Part shown: positions 46,977 through 57,805 of the stretch, in pieces
How positions within the stretch are numbered: position 1 is the first letter of the stretch
How the letters are laid out: every line of letters begins with the position of its first letter
NCBI GenBank assembly: GCA_963995525.1
Contig: OZ023214.1
Location: forward strand, 42,899,998-42,963,997
Direction of reading: 5' to 3'
Origin: Escarpia spicata
Lineage: Eukaryota; Annelida; Polychaeta; Sabellida; Siboglinidae
DNA length: 64,000 bases
The notes under the pieces: generated by a model
The model's input: only the letters and a program-made list of their open reading frames with translations
Database searches by the model: none
What the model was told of the DNA's origin: nothing
Program-made: the position numbers and the translations under genes

Positions 46977-48786
46977 TCACACAATGCCTGAGTGTGCGTT
47001 GTGCAGCTCGCCCAGCAGTGCGTTACGATAACGACTGGAAATAATAACCCTGGTGCCCCACATGAGGCACCCGTCGTTGATACTGAGCTCGTCTCTCCGT
47101 TGAGTGTAGGGCTTCAATAGGTCGTTGACTTCCTGTTGTGGGAAACCGTCTCTAGTTCTGATGAATACTTGCGAGAGTATCGGATCACGTGCCGTCTCGC
47201 GTCGAATGTCGGCGACTGTGACTGGCAACATGTCCATAAACTGCATGGTCAGTATGGTGTCTACTGGCACCGATACGTGAGTCGGTGCGCCACCTACCAG
47301 GAGGCGGCTGAGTGCGTCGGCCTGTGGTTTACTCAGGCCCGGTTTGTGGACGATCTGATACTGATAGGCTGCCAACATTAACGCCCAGCGCTGCATGCGC
47401 GGCGATAACATCTGTGGAACAGGCTTCTTCTCACCAAAGAAGCCCAGCAGCGGCTTATGGTCAGTAACGATCACGAATGAACGTCCCCACAGGTATTGGT
47501 GGACCTTTGTAAGTCCCGCGACGACAGCTAGCCCTTCTTTGTCAATTTGAGCGTAGTTCCTTTCGGCTGTCGACAAACTTCGTGAATGGTATGCGATGGG
47601 TTTTTCTACTCCGTCCTCCATATGGCGAGGTGTCGCAAATGAACACAATCGGCTTTGTTGAGTCGAAGTGACTCATCACCTGCGGCGAGATCAGACTTTC
47701 CTTTGAGTGAGCAAATGCCTCTTGCTGAGCTTTGTCCCAATGCCATTTCGACTCTCTTTTCAACAGGCCATGCAATGGGGCCATGGTGGTCGAGAGGTTG
47801 GGCACAAAGCGGCTGTAGTGATTTACCATACCCAAGTACGAACGGAGCTCTGTGATGTTCGTAGGGGCTGGCGCATCTCGGACGGCTTCGAGCGCGTTCC
47901 CCGATGGATGGATGCCCTTGGCATCGATGCGATGGCCCAGGTATTCTACCTCTTTGTTCATGAACAGGCACTTCGTGTTTTTCAGGCAGAAACCCGCGTC
48001 CACCGGGCGTCTCATGACTTGGTCGAGCGCCTGCAAGTGTTCCTCATCGTCCTTGCCCGTCACCAGTATATCGTCAAGATAAACCATTGTGTTTTTGATG
48101 CCCTTCAGTAATGAGTCCATCACTCTCTGATAGATTTCTGGTGCCGAGGACACTCCATAAGGCAGGTGTTTATATGTGAATAGCCCCCTCGGTGTGTTGA
48201 TGGTAACGTACTTTCGGCTGTCCGGATGTAACTCGATCTGTTCGTACGCGTGGCGCATGTCGAGTCTAATGTATGAAGTACCATTTCCCAGTTGCGCGTA
48301 AAGATCTTCTATCTTCGGAATTGGATATCTGTCAAACTTCGCGACTTGATTCACGGTGAGCTTGTAATCACCGCATAGCCGGACCGTCTTGTCCGCCTTC
48401 ACTGCCCAGTCTGAGTACTGTACTGGCTCTATGACATCATCAGCCAGTAGCCGGTCTAGTTCTGTATCGACCATGTCGCGCATTACGTACGGTAGCGGTC
48501 GTGCTTTGGAATACTTGGGTGTGGCGTCTTCCTCCACGTAAATCTTCGCTGCGTCTATTTTGACGGTTTGATGCGAATCTATGAAAGCGGCCTCATACTT
48601 CTGAAGTAGAGCCTGAAGTTGTTGATGTTGCTCGTCTGTTGCGGACGATGTGTCCACGTGATGAATGGTACTCCAGTCGAGCCGAAGCACACTCAGCCAG
48701 TCCCTGCCCAGTAAGCTCGGCCCATTGCCCGGGACTATCATGAGTGGGAGAATGTGTCGTTCACCATTGTTCCCCTCCACTGTCAC
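46977..48786 (-). pseudogene. Gypsy reverse transcriptase and RNase H
   Basis: 48786-47542 starts with the end of the protease (SLLGRDWL). It runs through a complete RT: LCGDYKLTVN, YPIPKIEDL, IRLDMRHAYEQ, LPYGVSSAPEIYQ and the YLDD catalytic box, then LGMVNHYSRF. Near 47640 the frame shifts, so the expected DASP.G.GAVL of RNase H is broken (DTSPYGG..). RNase H resumes in 47648-46977 with KPIAYHSRSL, YAQIDKEGLA, TDHKPL and QADALSRL. RT is intact over its active site, but the fusion to RNase H is lost in this copy. Confidence 0.88.
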
Positions 48787-48799
48787 GTCGGCAATGCCA

Positions 48800-49813
48800 C
48801 TAATCTTGACATACTGTCCAGTGTATGTGCGAAGAGTGTCCTGTGTACCTTCTAAACGAGGTCGTGGAGGTGACCACTGTCGACGCCACTTCGCTAATGA
48901 TTGACAGCGTGGCGCCAGTGTCTACCTCCATCGGTACCAGTTTTCCATCGACCTTCAGCGATGTCGTGATCGGGTCAGGACGTGGCCCCTTTACTGTATA
49001 TAGGGTGTACACTGCCCCTGACGAACTAGGCGGCTTGACGATTTGTCTCTCGCTGGGAGCCCCTGTCGTCATCTGGTTTGTGTGGTTCCTGCCTATTTTC
49101 TTCTTTGTAAAACAGTTGCTCTCGATGTGGCCTATCTTCTTGCAAAACCGACATTCAGCGTTCTTAAAACGACATTCACTTTGTAAGTGTGTTGTCTTCC
49201 CACACCTGAAATATGCTCTCCCTCGAATGGGCGTTACTTGTTTCGCTCTGCGAGGTGTTTGTCTGTGCGTAGTTACCTTATGAACGTCAGCACGATGCAA
49301 CGTTGGGTCACTTCCAGTAGAGCGGAGCTGCGCTGTGTTAGCGGCAGCTGACTCCATTGCGAGGGCTATCTGGAATGCTTTTTCAAAACCCAGATCTGTC
49401 TCCCCTAGTAACCTGCGTTGAATGGCGGGGTCAGCCACGCCACACACCAATCGGTCCCTTAGATTCTCGTCTAGGATCAATTGCTCGGACAGATTTACTC
49501 CCTCTCGCGTTTTGCCAAAATTATAGTTTCGTGCTAACTCTTTTAATTCAGCCACAAAGTCATTTACGCTTTGGCCCTGTTTGCGGTATGCCAAGTAAAA
49601 CGAGTAACGCTGTAATATTGCGTTAGGCTTAGGCTCAAAATGCGAGGAAAGTAAACCACATAGTTCCTTGTATGTTAAGTCTGCAAGAGCCCTGGGCTTG
49701 CTAACAGCGTCAAGCGCAATGTCATTCGCCTCGAAGTAAAACCTTAGTCTACTTTCGTAGGACGACCAATCCTTTCCCGAAAATTCAGGCAAAGTTCCCC
49801 CGAGCAGTGACAC
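48800..49813 (-). CDS. Gypsy gag with zinc knuckles and aspartic protease start
   Basis: 337 codons. The N-terminal ~180 residues are capsid-like (FSGKDWSSYESRLRFYF, then YRKQGQSVNDFVAELKELAR). A basic stretch leads to two CCHC knuckles. The second, CRFCKKIGHIESNC, is canonical; the first reads YFRCGKTTHLQSEC, with Tyr where the first Cys should be. A protease follows with the active-site box MEVDTGATLSIIS. The frame then ends in a divergent tail, and protease continues in the pol frame, so a frameshift (programmed or mutational) separates them. Confidence 0.85.
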   Translation of the reverse strand: MSLLGGTLPEFSGKDWSSYESRLRFYFEANDIALDAVSKPRALADLTYKELCGLLSSHFEPKPNAILQRYSFYLAYRKQGQSVNDFVAELKELARNYNFGKTREGVNLSEQLILDENLRDRLVCGVADPAIQRRLLGETDLGFEKAFQIALAMESAAANTAQLRSTGSDPTLHRADVHKVTTHRQTPRRAKQVTPIRGRAYFRCGKTTHLQSECRFKNAECRFCKKIGHIESNCFTKKKIGRNHTNQMTTGAPSERQIVKPPSSSGAVYTLYTVKGPRPDPITTSLKVDGKLVPMEVDTGATLSIISEVASTVVTSTTSFRRYTGHSSHIHWTVCQD

Positions 49814-50147
49814 TACGGCGGCGTAGCACAGTAAACACGATACGAATGTGGATACTTGAGGTTTTTCGCCTCTTCGCCGTGTTTGTTGACAACTTGTTAG
49901 CCACGGTGTACGTCGCGAGTGGAGTGCAGAAAGTTCAAAAGTTCACGCTACTAGCACGACGCTGTCGAGCGTCGTTGCGCCGGCCATCCCGAAAGTAGCT
50001 TCAAAGTTCACTTTTTACACGTTGTTTCGGAAATTCGGACGATGTTCAGTGGTGACGGCTGACTTGCTGCGTTGACCAGCATGTTCAGTGCATGCTTGCT
50101 GACAATTAGACGTTCAGAATACTCAATCCGATCCTCGTCGCCAAATA

Positions 50148-50266
50148 TGTCGTGTATGCAGCTTTATTGAACTCCGTGCAAACTCAATGTATACCCCGTA
50201 GCGGACCAATATCCGGGGCCAGGGTTGGCTCATAAGTATGAGAGCGTGCTAGTTACGTATGCAACA
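50148..50266 (-). repeat. 5' LTR of Gypsy element
   Basis: 119 bp. It contains ATCCGGGGCCAGGGTTGGCT, which the other LTR lacks. On the minus strand it starts TGTTGCATACG and ends CGACA. Confidence 0.88.
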
Positions 50267-50271
50267 GTAAG

Positions 50272-50640
50272 TGTCCGAGTTACATATACGGTGCAGTAAA
50301 CAGGTGAGTCGTCAAGAAAGATTTAAATGATTCCAGTGATGTTTTGCTGGTAACGCTTGACGGCAGAGCGTTCCACACTGCTGCCGCTGCGTGAGCAAAT
50401 GTACAGTCACCGGCTCTGGTGCGTGTTCTCGGAACAACTAGAGCGTTCGAGTCAGCAGACCGAAGACGTCAGACTGGCATGTAGACACGCACGAGTTTCT
50501 GCCTGTAGACAGGCGAGAGGTCCTCGTGCAGCGCTGTTGAATAGGTAGCCAGTGCAGTTCCTGTCGAGAGATAAGGCGAGCGGCGGCATTCTGGAGTCGC
50601 TGCAATCGACCGATATTATTATATAGATACGGTTGATGGT
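50272..50640 (-). pseudogene. L2-like LINE RT C-terminus, proximal half
   Basis: The minus strand reads RLQNAAARLISR..LHWLPI, then in another frame AHAAAAVWNALPSSVTSKTS, LESFKSFLTTHLF and a stop: the C-terminal block of L2/CR1 LINEs. Beyond the stop the UTR meets the Gypsy target site at 50267-50271 and resumes at 45581. Frameshifted and inactive. Confidence 0.75.
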
Positions 50641-50784
50641 AACAATAGTTTTTTCGATATACTTCCTGCGACGGTTCACAGTTCTGTCTTAGAGTCTTAT
50701 ATGCAGTTCACCAAAAAAAAAGAGATGGACAAAAACGGTCTCCTTTGCCAACTCCGAGCAAGACTAGCTAGGTGACAATCATGT

Positions 50785-50880
50785 TTATGTTTAACAAGAT
50801 TGCCGTCCAGAGCTATAAGCTCCAGACGGCATGCGGACAAGGAAGCCTTTGGCTTATCGAGATTTTCCACCAAGGTCCAA
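50785..50880 (-). mobile_element. LINE 3' UTR fragment, same family as 33215
   Basis: The given strand reads TTTAACAAGATTGCCGTCCA ... GGCTTATCGAGATTTTCCACC, matching the 3' UTR at 33215-33300 with a different internal hairpin (CCGTCCAGAGCTATAAGCTC, then CAGACGGC is self-complementary). Confidence 0.6.
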
Positions 50881-51104
50881 CAATTTTCCAAAACTATTCG
50901 CCACGCCTGTATGTTACGTACAGGCGTGGCGAACCATAATTTTTGGAAAATAAAAAGTACTTATATTGGCGTAAATACGAAATTAACTTTAGCATCAAGG
51001 CACTGGTCCATCGATGGCAACTCTGCTTAAATTTGATACAAATCTTGTTGATATGTTGACTGATAGCCATTGTATGTGATTCTTGACAAACCACTTGCTC
51101 AAAC

Positions 51105-54100
51105 AATGGCGTAGGGTCTAGGCGTCATCAGCGCCTGGTCACATCGTTACTTCTTCTTCTCAGACCCACGATTTCCACGTCTCTTATGCATGTGTCTTTC
51201 CATCTGGTCTTCGGTCGTCCTCTCCTTCTTCTTCCTGGTATCTCTGCATTTAGCTTTTTACGCACCATGTGCTCCTCTTCCCTTCTCATCACATGCCCAT
51301 ACCATTTCAGTCGTTTCTCTGTTATTTTTTTGGATGCCTATTCCTCTAATATATTCGTTTCGGATCTTATATTTCTTTGTTACTCCACACATTCACCTCA
51401 GCATCCTCATCTCATTCGTCTCTATCTTTGCTTCTCGTCTTTTCGTTGTTGCTCAGGTCTCTGCCCCGTACAGCATTGCTGGCCTGATTAATGTTTTATA
51501 GATCTTCTCCTTCACTGAGATCCTCTAGTCACACAACACTCCTCTGCATTTCTTCCAATTTCTCCAAGCTGCACTCACTCTCTGTTTGATCTCCGTTTCC
51601 ATGCCTCCTTTCTCTTCAACGACTGACCCTAGATATCTGAAATGTGTCACTTTTTTCAGCTCGTCTCCCAGTATATATTTACAGTTTGTCTGTCTATCTC
51701 CTCATTCCGTTCGAAACAGAAGTCCATGAATTGTGTTTTCAGTCAACTAACCCTTATTCCTCTCTCTCTTCCAGTGCCTTCCTCCACGTCTCCGGGTACT
51801 TTGTCATGTCTACCTCCTTTCCTGCACACAGCACATATGCGAACGTCATTGATTCTGGTGCATCTTTTCTCACCTTCTCCGTCAAGACGTCCATCAATAT
51901 GAGGAACCGGTATGGACTCAATGCAGATCCTTGGTGCAACCCAACCTCTACGCCAAAGTTGCTGCTTTCACCAGCCACACTGCGCACCTTTGTCTCACAC
52001 CCCTGGTACATATCCTGTATCAGTCTGGTGTACCTTTCCGGCACATTCCTTTCTCTCGCACATCGCCATATCTCCTCCCTTGGTACCCGATCATATGCTT
52101 TCTCAAGGTCTATAAACACCACTCTCATGTCCTTCTGTCCCTCTCTGTGTTTCTCTATTGTTTGTTTGAGAGTGAAAAGCGCATCTGTGGTACTCCTGCC
52201 TGGCATAAACCCAAACTGACTTTCATGTGTGTCTGTGCATTCTCCCATCCTCTTGTCTATGACTTTCTCTCTCATATCTTAAAGGTGTGCGTCAGGAGTT
52301 TGATCCCTGGGTAGTTCTCACACTCCTGAATGTCACTTTTTCCCTTGATGATTGAGACCAGTATGTTGCCAAGCCGTTGCTCTGTTGCCAAGCCGATGGC
52401 ATGTGTTCTGAAGTCATGACACAGTTGAATAGTCTGTATAGTAACTTTACACCAAAGTTGCCCATACATTTCCAAGCTTCATCTAGTATTTCATCTGCTC
52501 CTACTGTCTTCCCACTTTTAATCCCTCTGAGTGCTTTCTCTGTTTCTTCATAGCTGATACTCCTTACCATTCGTTGATTCACATCCCTCTCCTCGATTTC
52601 TACTCTCGGGATTTCCTCGTTCATCAGCCATTTAAAGTATTGGCCCCATCTCTCTTTGGTGTCATCGTCTTTCATCAATACTTCTCCCGTTGCACGTTTG
52701 ACTGAACGTGTCTGGCCTATGTCCTTTCATGCACGGTCCCTAGCTGCTGCTGTTCTATAGGTGTCCTTCTGACTATCTCTACTGCTTCTTCTCTCATTCT
52801 TGCCACCAACTTCTTAGCCGTCGCTTTCGCTCTCTTGTGCTCTGCCCTGTCTATATCTGGTCCTGTTCGTATCCATTTCTTCAGTCTATCTTTCTTTTCC
52901 TTAACTGCATCCTCAGTGTAAACATTCCACCACCAGCTTTCTACTACGGGATTCTCCTTCCCCGTTGACCTCCCACATACTTCCTCCCCACACTTCCTGA
53001 TCTACTCCGCAGTTTCTTCCCACCATTCTTCCACGTCCTCCGTTGTTACTTCGTCTTTATCTGATAGTCTTTCCACTATATTTATCCTGAAGTTCTTTCT
53101 CACTTCTTCCTCTTTTAGCTTCCACCATCTGATCTGTTTCCTTCCCAATGTTCTCCTCTGTCTTGTTTTCTTCACCTCCAGTTCAGAAACTAGTACCCTG
53201 TGTTGTGTGGTGATGGCCTCTGAGGGTAGTACTTTACAGTTCTTTGATTCCTTAGCATGCTCTTTCCTCACCATGATGTAGTAAATTTCGGTTTCTCGTC
53301 CCCCGCTGTTATAGGTTACAAGGTGGTTCCTTCTCTTCTTGTAGGCTGTATTCAGTATCCTCAGCTGTTATGCTGTTACAAAGTCTAGTACCCTTATGCC
53401 ATCCTCGTTTGCGACCCCTATTCCGTGTCTTCCGTGTACGTCATTACATCCTGTCCGATCTCTTCCCACATGTCCATTTAGGTCTTCTGCCACCACCATT
53501 CTCTCGCAGCTTGGTACAGCTTGCATCTCACCATCTATGTGCTCCCAGAATTCCTCCTTTTCCTCTTCTGTGCTTCCAGTCTGTGGTGCATAGCAACTGA
53601 TAACATTCCACACTTCTCCTGCGATCTCTAGTTTCACTCTCATCACTCTATCGCACGGTCGCTCCACTGCTAGTACTCTGTCTTTCAGATGTTCACACAG
53701 TACAATTCCTACTCCAGTCTTCGTCCCATCTTCTCCATGGTAGTACAGTTTGTATCCGGCACCGATCTCCTTTGCTTTGTTCTCCTTCCGTTTTGTCTCC
53801 TGTACGCACAATACTTGCAGGTTCTTCTTTAGCATCAATTGTACTACTTCTCCACTTCTTCCTGTCATGCTCCCAACATTCAGTGTTGCGAGTTTAATCT
53901 TCCTCATTCTCCTTCCTTGTCACATCATTGCTATTATTATTAAAGTAACTAACATAGTATTTCTAAGGCGAGAGTAAATTGTATGTGTTAATTAAAACAA
54001 ATTTGAGGCAACTCCGTTCTCGTTTTTATCGTTCACACGTAACCATTTTCTGGCGCATGCTATTCCCCGGCCAATAGTGGAGGCGACGTCTTCCAGTTTG

Positions 54101-54255
54101 CATGGACCGTCCAGTAGTCGACAACAGAATAAGAGCTTGGACATTGTCTGGAGATCCCAGAAATCGCATTTCCGTCTTGTCAGTGTAACGCTACTTTGGA
54201 GGACTATTCTCCGGCGACCCTGGTGCGCATACGTTAAAATGATCGCCAGCAGAGT
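51105..54255 (-). pseudogene. Non-LTR retrotransposon with APE endonuclease and RT (LINE 1 of 2)
   Basis: Reading leftwards: the endonuclease (53907-53368) begins KLATLNVGSM and has LCVQETKR, ISCYAPQTGS and ED(L)NGHVGRD, the EEP/APE fold motifs. After a degraded linker the RT (52678-51754) has QFGFMPGRSTTDAL, VFIDLEKAYDRVPR and GLHQGSALSPY. The FADD box is damaged (reads FAYVLCAG). A C-terminal part to about 51150 has RRRRGRPKTRWKD. Stops and frameshifts occur throughout. Upstream 53910-54255 is probably its 5' leader. The RT style resembles RTE-related LINEs; the clade is not certain. Confidence 0.82.
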
Positions 54256-54439
54256 CATGGTTGGTCAGACCGTGCTGGTAGGAATACAGGTAGTCATAAT
54301 CGCATTTTAGGGTGGCACGTGTATCTTGCACGTGTCTGTTCCATATCTCCAGTCCAGTGCTGCTAGGCGATGAGTTCAGTGGTTCTGTGCAAATCATGAA
54401 ACATTCCGTGAGCAATGTTTGGTTGCAGTTGGTGCAATG

Positions 54440-56245
54440 TTATTTTTGACCATTTGTGACTTTTTCGTGCGCCTTACAACTACCCGCCTCGCGGACAGCA
54501 CAACTTACGAATAATCAACAGAACATTGTACACACAATACTTCGCCTCATTCTCCCCTCCACTCTCCGAGCATCTGTTTTCTTTGCCAGCCGTTCTCCTC
54601 CCATTCTCTCCACATGCCCTTCAGTCTCAATTCCTCCATTGTCCGCTCATCAGTTCGCACTCCCGCAAATTCTTCTTACCCAGTTGTGTTCACAAAACTG
54701 CACCCTCTCTTGTTGTTTCTCTGCCAGTGCCATCGTCTTGAGGCCATACATGTATGCCGGGGTAACACATGAGCAGAGCACCTTTCCTTTGAGTTTACGC
54801 GATATGCGCCTGTCATACCTTCAACTTTCATCAAAGCGTTTGCCACTGCCTTTATCTCCCTGCGAATTTCGGTGTCTGGGTTACCGTCCCTGCATATCGC
54901 TCCACCCAGGTATACAAAACGGTCTCTTTGCTTCCAACCCGTAGTGCCTCCGTCTTTTACAAACTAACTTTCAGTCCATGTCTGCTGAACATATCCTTCC
55001 ACTCTGGCAGTTGTCCTTCGAGATCTGCTACCACTGCCAGATCGTCTGCATACAGTAGCTTCCGGAGGGTATCTCTCGTATTTCAGTTTTTCGGCGTATC
55101 AGTTCCACCATCGCTACAAACAACAGTGGGCTCAGGGCGCTCCCCTGTCTCATGCCAACATTCACTTCACTCTCCTGACACCTCGGTCCACACAGCACCC
55201 CGCTCTTTGTTTCTTCATATGTCCCTTCTACCATCCTGATCTCTGCCTCTGGGACCACCATCCACCTCAATGTCGTCATCGCTATCTCTCTTGGTACAGT
55301 ATCATATGCTTTCTCCGTGTCTATGAATCCTACTGCCATAGTTTCCTGTCCCTCCAATGTATTTTCCTCTTTCTGTTCTAAACCGATTTCCCTTTCCACT
55401 TCTACTCTTATTCTGCCATCCAGGATTCTTTCTAGCATCTTCAACATATGGCTTAGAAGTAATGCCTCTGTATTTTCAGGGTCATGCACGTCTCCTTTTC
55501 TTTTCCACACCGACGCAATCAGCCCCGTTCTCCACTCTTCCTGGATCTTCCCCTCTCTCTTGCAGGTGTTAAGCAATCTTTTTGTCCACCGCATTCTAAC
55601 TCGTTCAGTCACCACCAGCATCTACCCTAGCACTTCATCAAAACCTGCCGCCTGACATTTCGTCATTGCTCTTTCTCTCTATGCCTCAACATCTACAATC
55701 TCCTCCACCTTTACTCCTCCGTCAATTGCACTTGGTAAATCCAGTTCTCTGTGTTCCCTTTAGTTTAGCAATGCCTTGAAATACTCCTCCCAGACCTGTA
55801 GCACGTTTCCTGTCTGCAACTAGCTTTCCGTTCTTGTCTTTGATCATCACGTTTACCACTTCCAGTGCTTTACCCCATCACCCCCACACTGAGACTTCCT
55901 AACCGGACTATCGAGCCCCACCTGCCCACCTCCCTTAGATCATTTGCCTAACATGGCTAATGAGCATGATCTGCCCAGTACTATTTACCCATAGCTGGGG
56001 GTGGAATAGCGAGTGTCGGGATGTGTCCACATGCTGGTGGGCTCTGCACACCCACCTCTGGGGCTCCAACCTGCTCCGAGATGCCTAGCACATGTATTTG
56101 TCTGGGGCCGCAAGGTGCCCAGTATCCGTAGTGTACCACAAGAAGGTTGTGCTAGTCTTGCCTATGGAGAGACTATGCACCAGCAGGGGAGACTTTCGCA
56201 CTCGGCTCCATTTTTACTCCAAGGAGCTCTCTGGCGGCTGTAGAT
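54440..56245 (-). pseudogene. Second, different LINE RT relic (LINE 2 of 2)
   Basis: RT core at 55621-55028: EWRTGLIASVWKRKGD, FIDTEKAYDTVPRE, GMRQGSALSPLLF. The catalytic YADD is readable one frame over at about 55050. Further left, a zinc-binding-like C-terminal part and many stops run to about 54450. To the right, about 55870-55790 reads NVMIKDKNGKLVADRKR, an RT N-terminal signature. 55890-56245 is GC-rich leader-like sequence. It differs clearly from the neighbouring LINE, so it is a separate element. Confidence 0.75.
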
Positions 56246-56334
56246 GAAAGCGAGAGTATGAAGCACAAACCACATACTACACACTACACTACAGCACTTG
56301 GCGCATCACACAGACATGTGTTCACACACCACAC

Positions 56335-56520
56335 TACCATATATTACATAATATATATGTATGTATATAATATACATATATATACTATAAGTCATATATA
56401 TTATATACACACACACATATATTGTCATATATATTATATGCTGTATATATATTATATGCCGTATGTGTGTGTGTCTCCACTCTCTCTCTGTCGGGTTGTT
56501 GTTGTTGTTGTTGTGATCAT
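56335..56520. repeat. AT/ACAT microsatellite and (GTT)n
   Basis: TATATA/ATATATAC repeats at 56338-56465 and TTGTTGTTGTTG at 56500-56513. Simple sequence at the end of the LINE block. Confidence 0.8.
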
Positions 56521-56529
56521 TACTGTTTG

Positions 56530-57800
56530 CTAGATTCAAATTGCAGGAGTACCTGTACTCTCCGGGTCAAGGCCAATGATCCAAGGATGCGAATGAACAT
56601 TGCTCCAAGATTAGACCATTACTATACTACATACCAGCTTACCATGAAGCAAGACACTCAACTATATTGGCACAATCTGGTAAATTGATCACCATTCAAT
56701 TGCCACGGGAAGAGAGCCCCGTTAAAAGCCATGCATATCAACATTATTTAAGTTGTTCTTGCTAGTAGAAGGATAGTATCATTTTCATGAATCATGTATA
56801 AAGCAGCCTGGAGCTCATTCAAGTTTTACCCCACGGTAGCTGCTTTTTACGAGAGTGGTGAATTGCAGTTGGCCTACGCACTGTTATGAGGGACGGTGTG
56901 TGTGTGCGTGTGTGTGCATATTTTACTCTCATACACATATTCACCTGTTGCTTATTAACCATTTATTTTAATACTTTCAACTGATGATTTACATCACATG
57001 TGGTGTAGTACACACAAACAGCAGCAGTGTCTTCAAACAAAGCAGCAACTTCAAGTAATCTGACATTCTTCAAACTACTAGAGTAACCAAAAGAGCAATT
57101 TCTCTTTTCAATCCACATTCAACGATTGTCGCACTTCATTTTCATTGTTTTCTCTATAATCTCTGTAGTTGGATATAATCTAACATTTCAATTGTTTTAT
57201 TTCCTCAGTAATATACGATACATTATGAAATAAAACACTGGCATGTAGCATATTGTCAGCTATAAGCTATTGCCACCCATTAATCTGATCTGAGAAAATG
57301 TGTCCTTACGACATTTAGAAAGTTGCATAGGCAATACTTTTGCTTACCATTTAGTATTAGCAACACTGATGTTATATAACCTTTAAAACTATAATTCATC
57401 TTGAATAAAATATGCAATTCATTATATAAAACTATTGGATAAATGAAAACCAACCAAAATCAGTCACCAGACTATTTCCAATTCTAATTTGGTGAAAGGA
57501 AACAAATTAAATATGAATAATGATTTATTAGTAGTAGCTAAGCATTGCGTATTTCGTAGAAACTTTCATAAATTATATATTTGTAGCCTCTTCCCTTCCA
57601 TTATATTAGTAATTAAATCACAAAAAGCAAGCTAGTACTATCACTATAAAGCTAGAAAAACAGAGCAATGGTCAATGTTCTGAAATGCACACCAAAGGTG
57701 CAGCAAGTAAAACATCTTCAACAGAATGTTCATCAGAAGTTGCCATTCATTTGTTTTGCATCACAAATGATTAGTGACCCCCAAAAGTAATTACGGATTC
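56530..57800. other. 3' flank of the PARP gene, no gene seen
   Basis: AT-rich sequence. A short GTGTGTGTGCGTG tract lies at 56893. On the minus strand AATAAA-type signals occur near 57525, which could end the PARP transcript. Confidence 0.35.
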
Positions 57801-57805
57801 ACCAG

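Larger units (their letters stand above)
45582..50266 (-). mobile_element. Gypsy-type LTR retrotransposon, near full length
   Basis: The 5' LTR is at 50148-50266 (119 bp) and the 3' LTR at 45582-45681 (100 bp), with TG...CA ends. The target duplication GTAAG is at 45577-45581 and 50267-50271. The 3' LTR lacks 23 bp present in the 5' LTR and has 4 extra. A polypurine tract (minus strand TTGGGGAGGGA, 45682-45692) precedes the 3' LTR. TTTGGCGACGAGGATCGG follows the 5' LTR, where a primer-binding site is expected. Coding order on the minus strand is gag, protease, RT, RNase H, integrase, the Ty3/Gypsy order. Frameshifts in pol and a G-run expansion make this copy defective. The LTRs are unusually short. 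Confidence 0.92.

Noticed and set aside
53370..55655. Plus-strand Ser/Leu/Pro-rich frames between 51.2 and 55.7 kb
   Set aside because: They are the reverse complement of the LINE coding sequences, whose endonuclease and RT motifs are on the minus strand.
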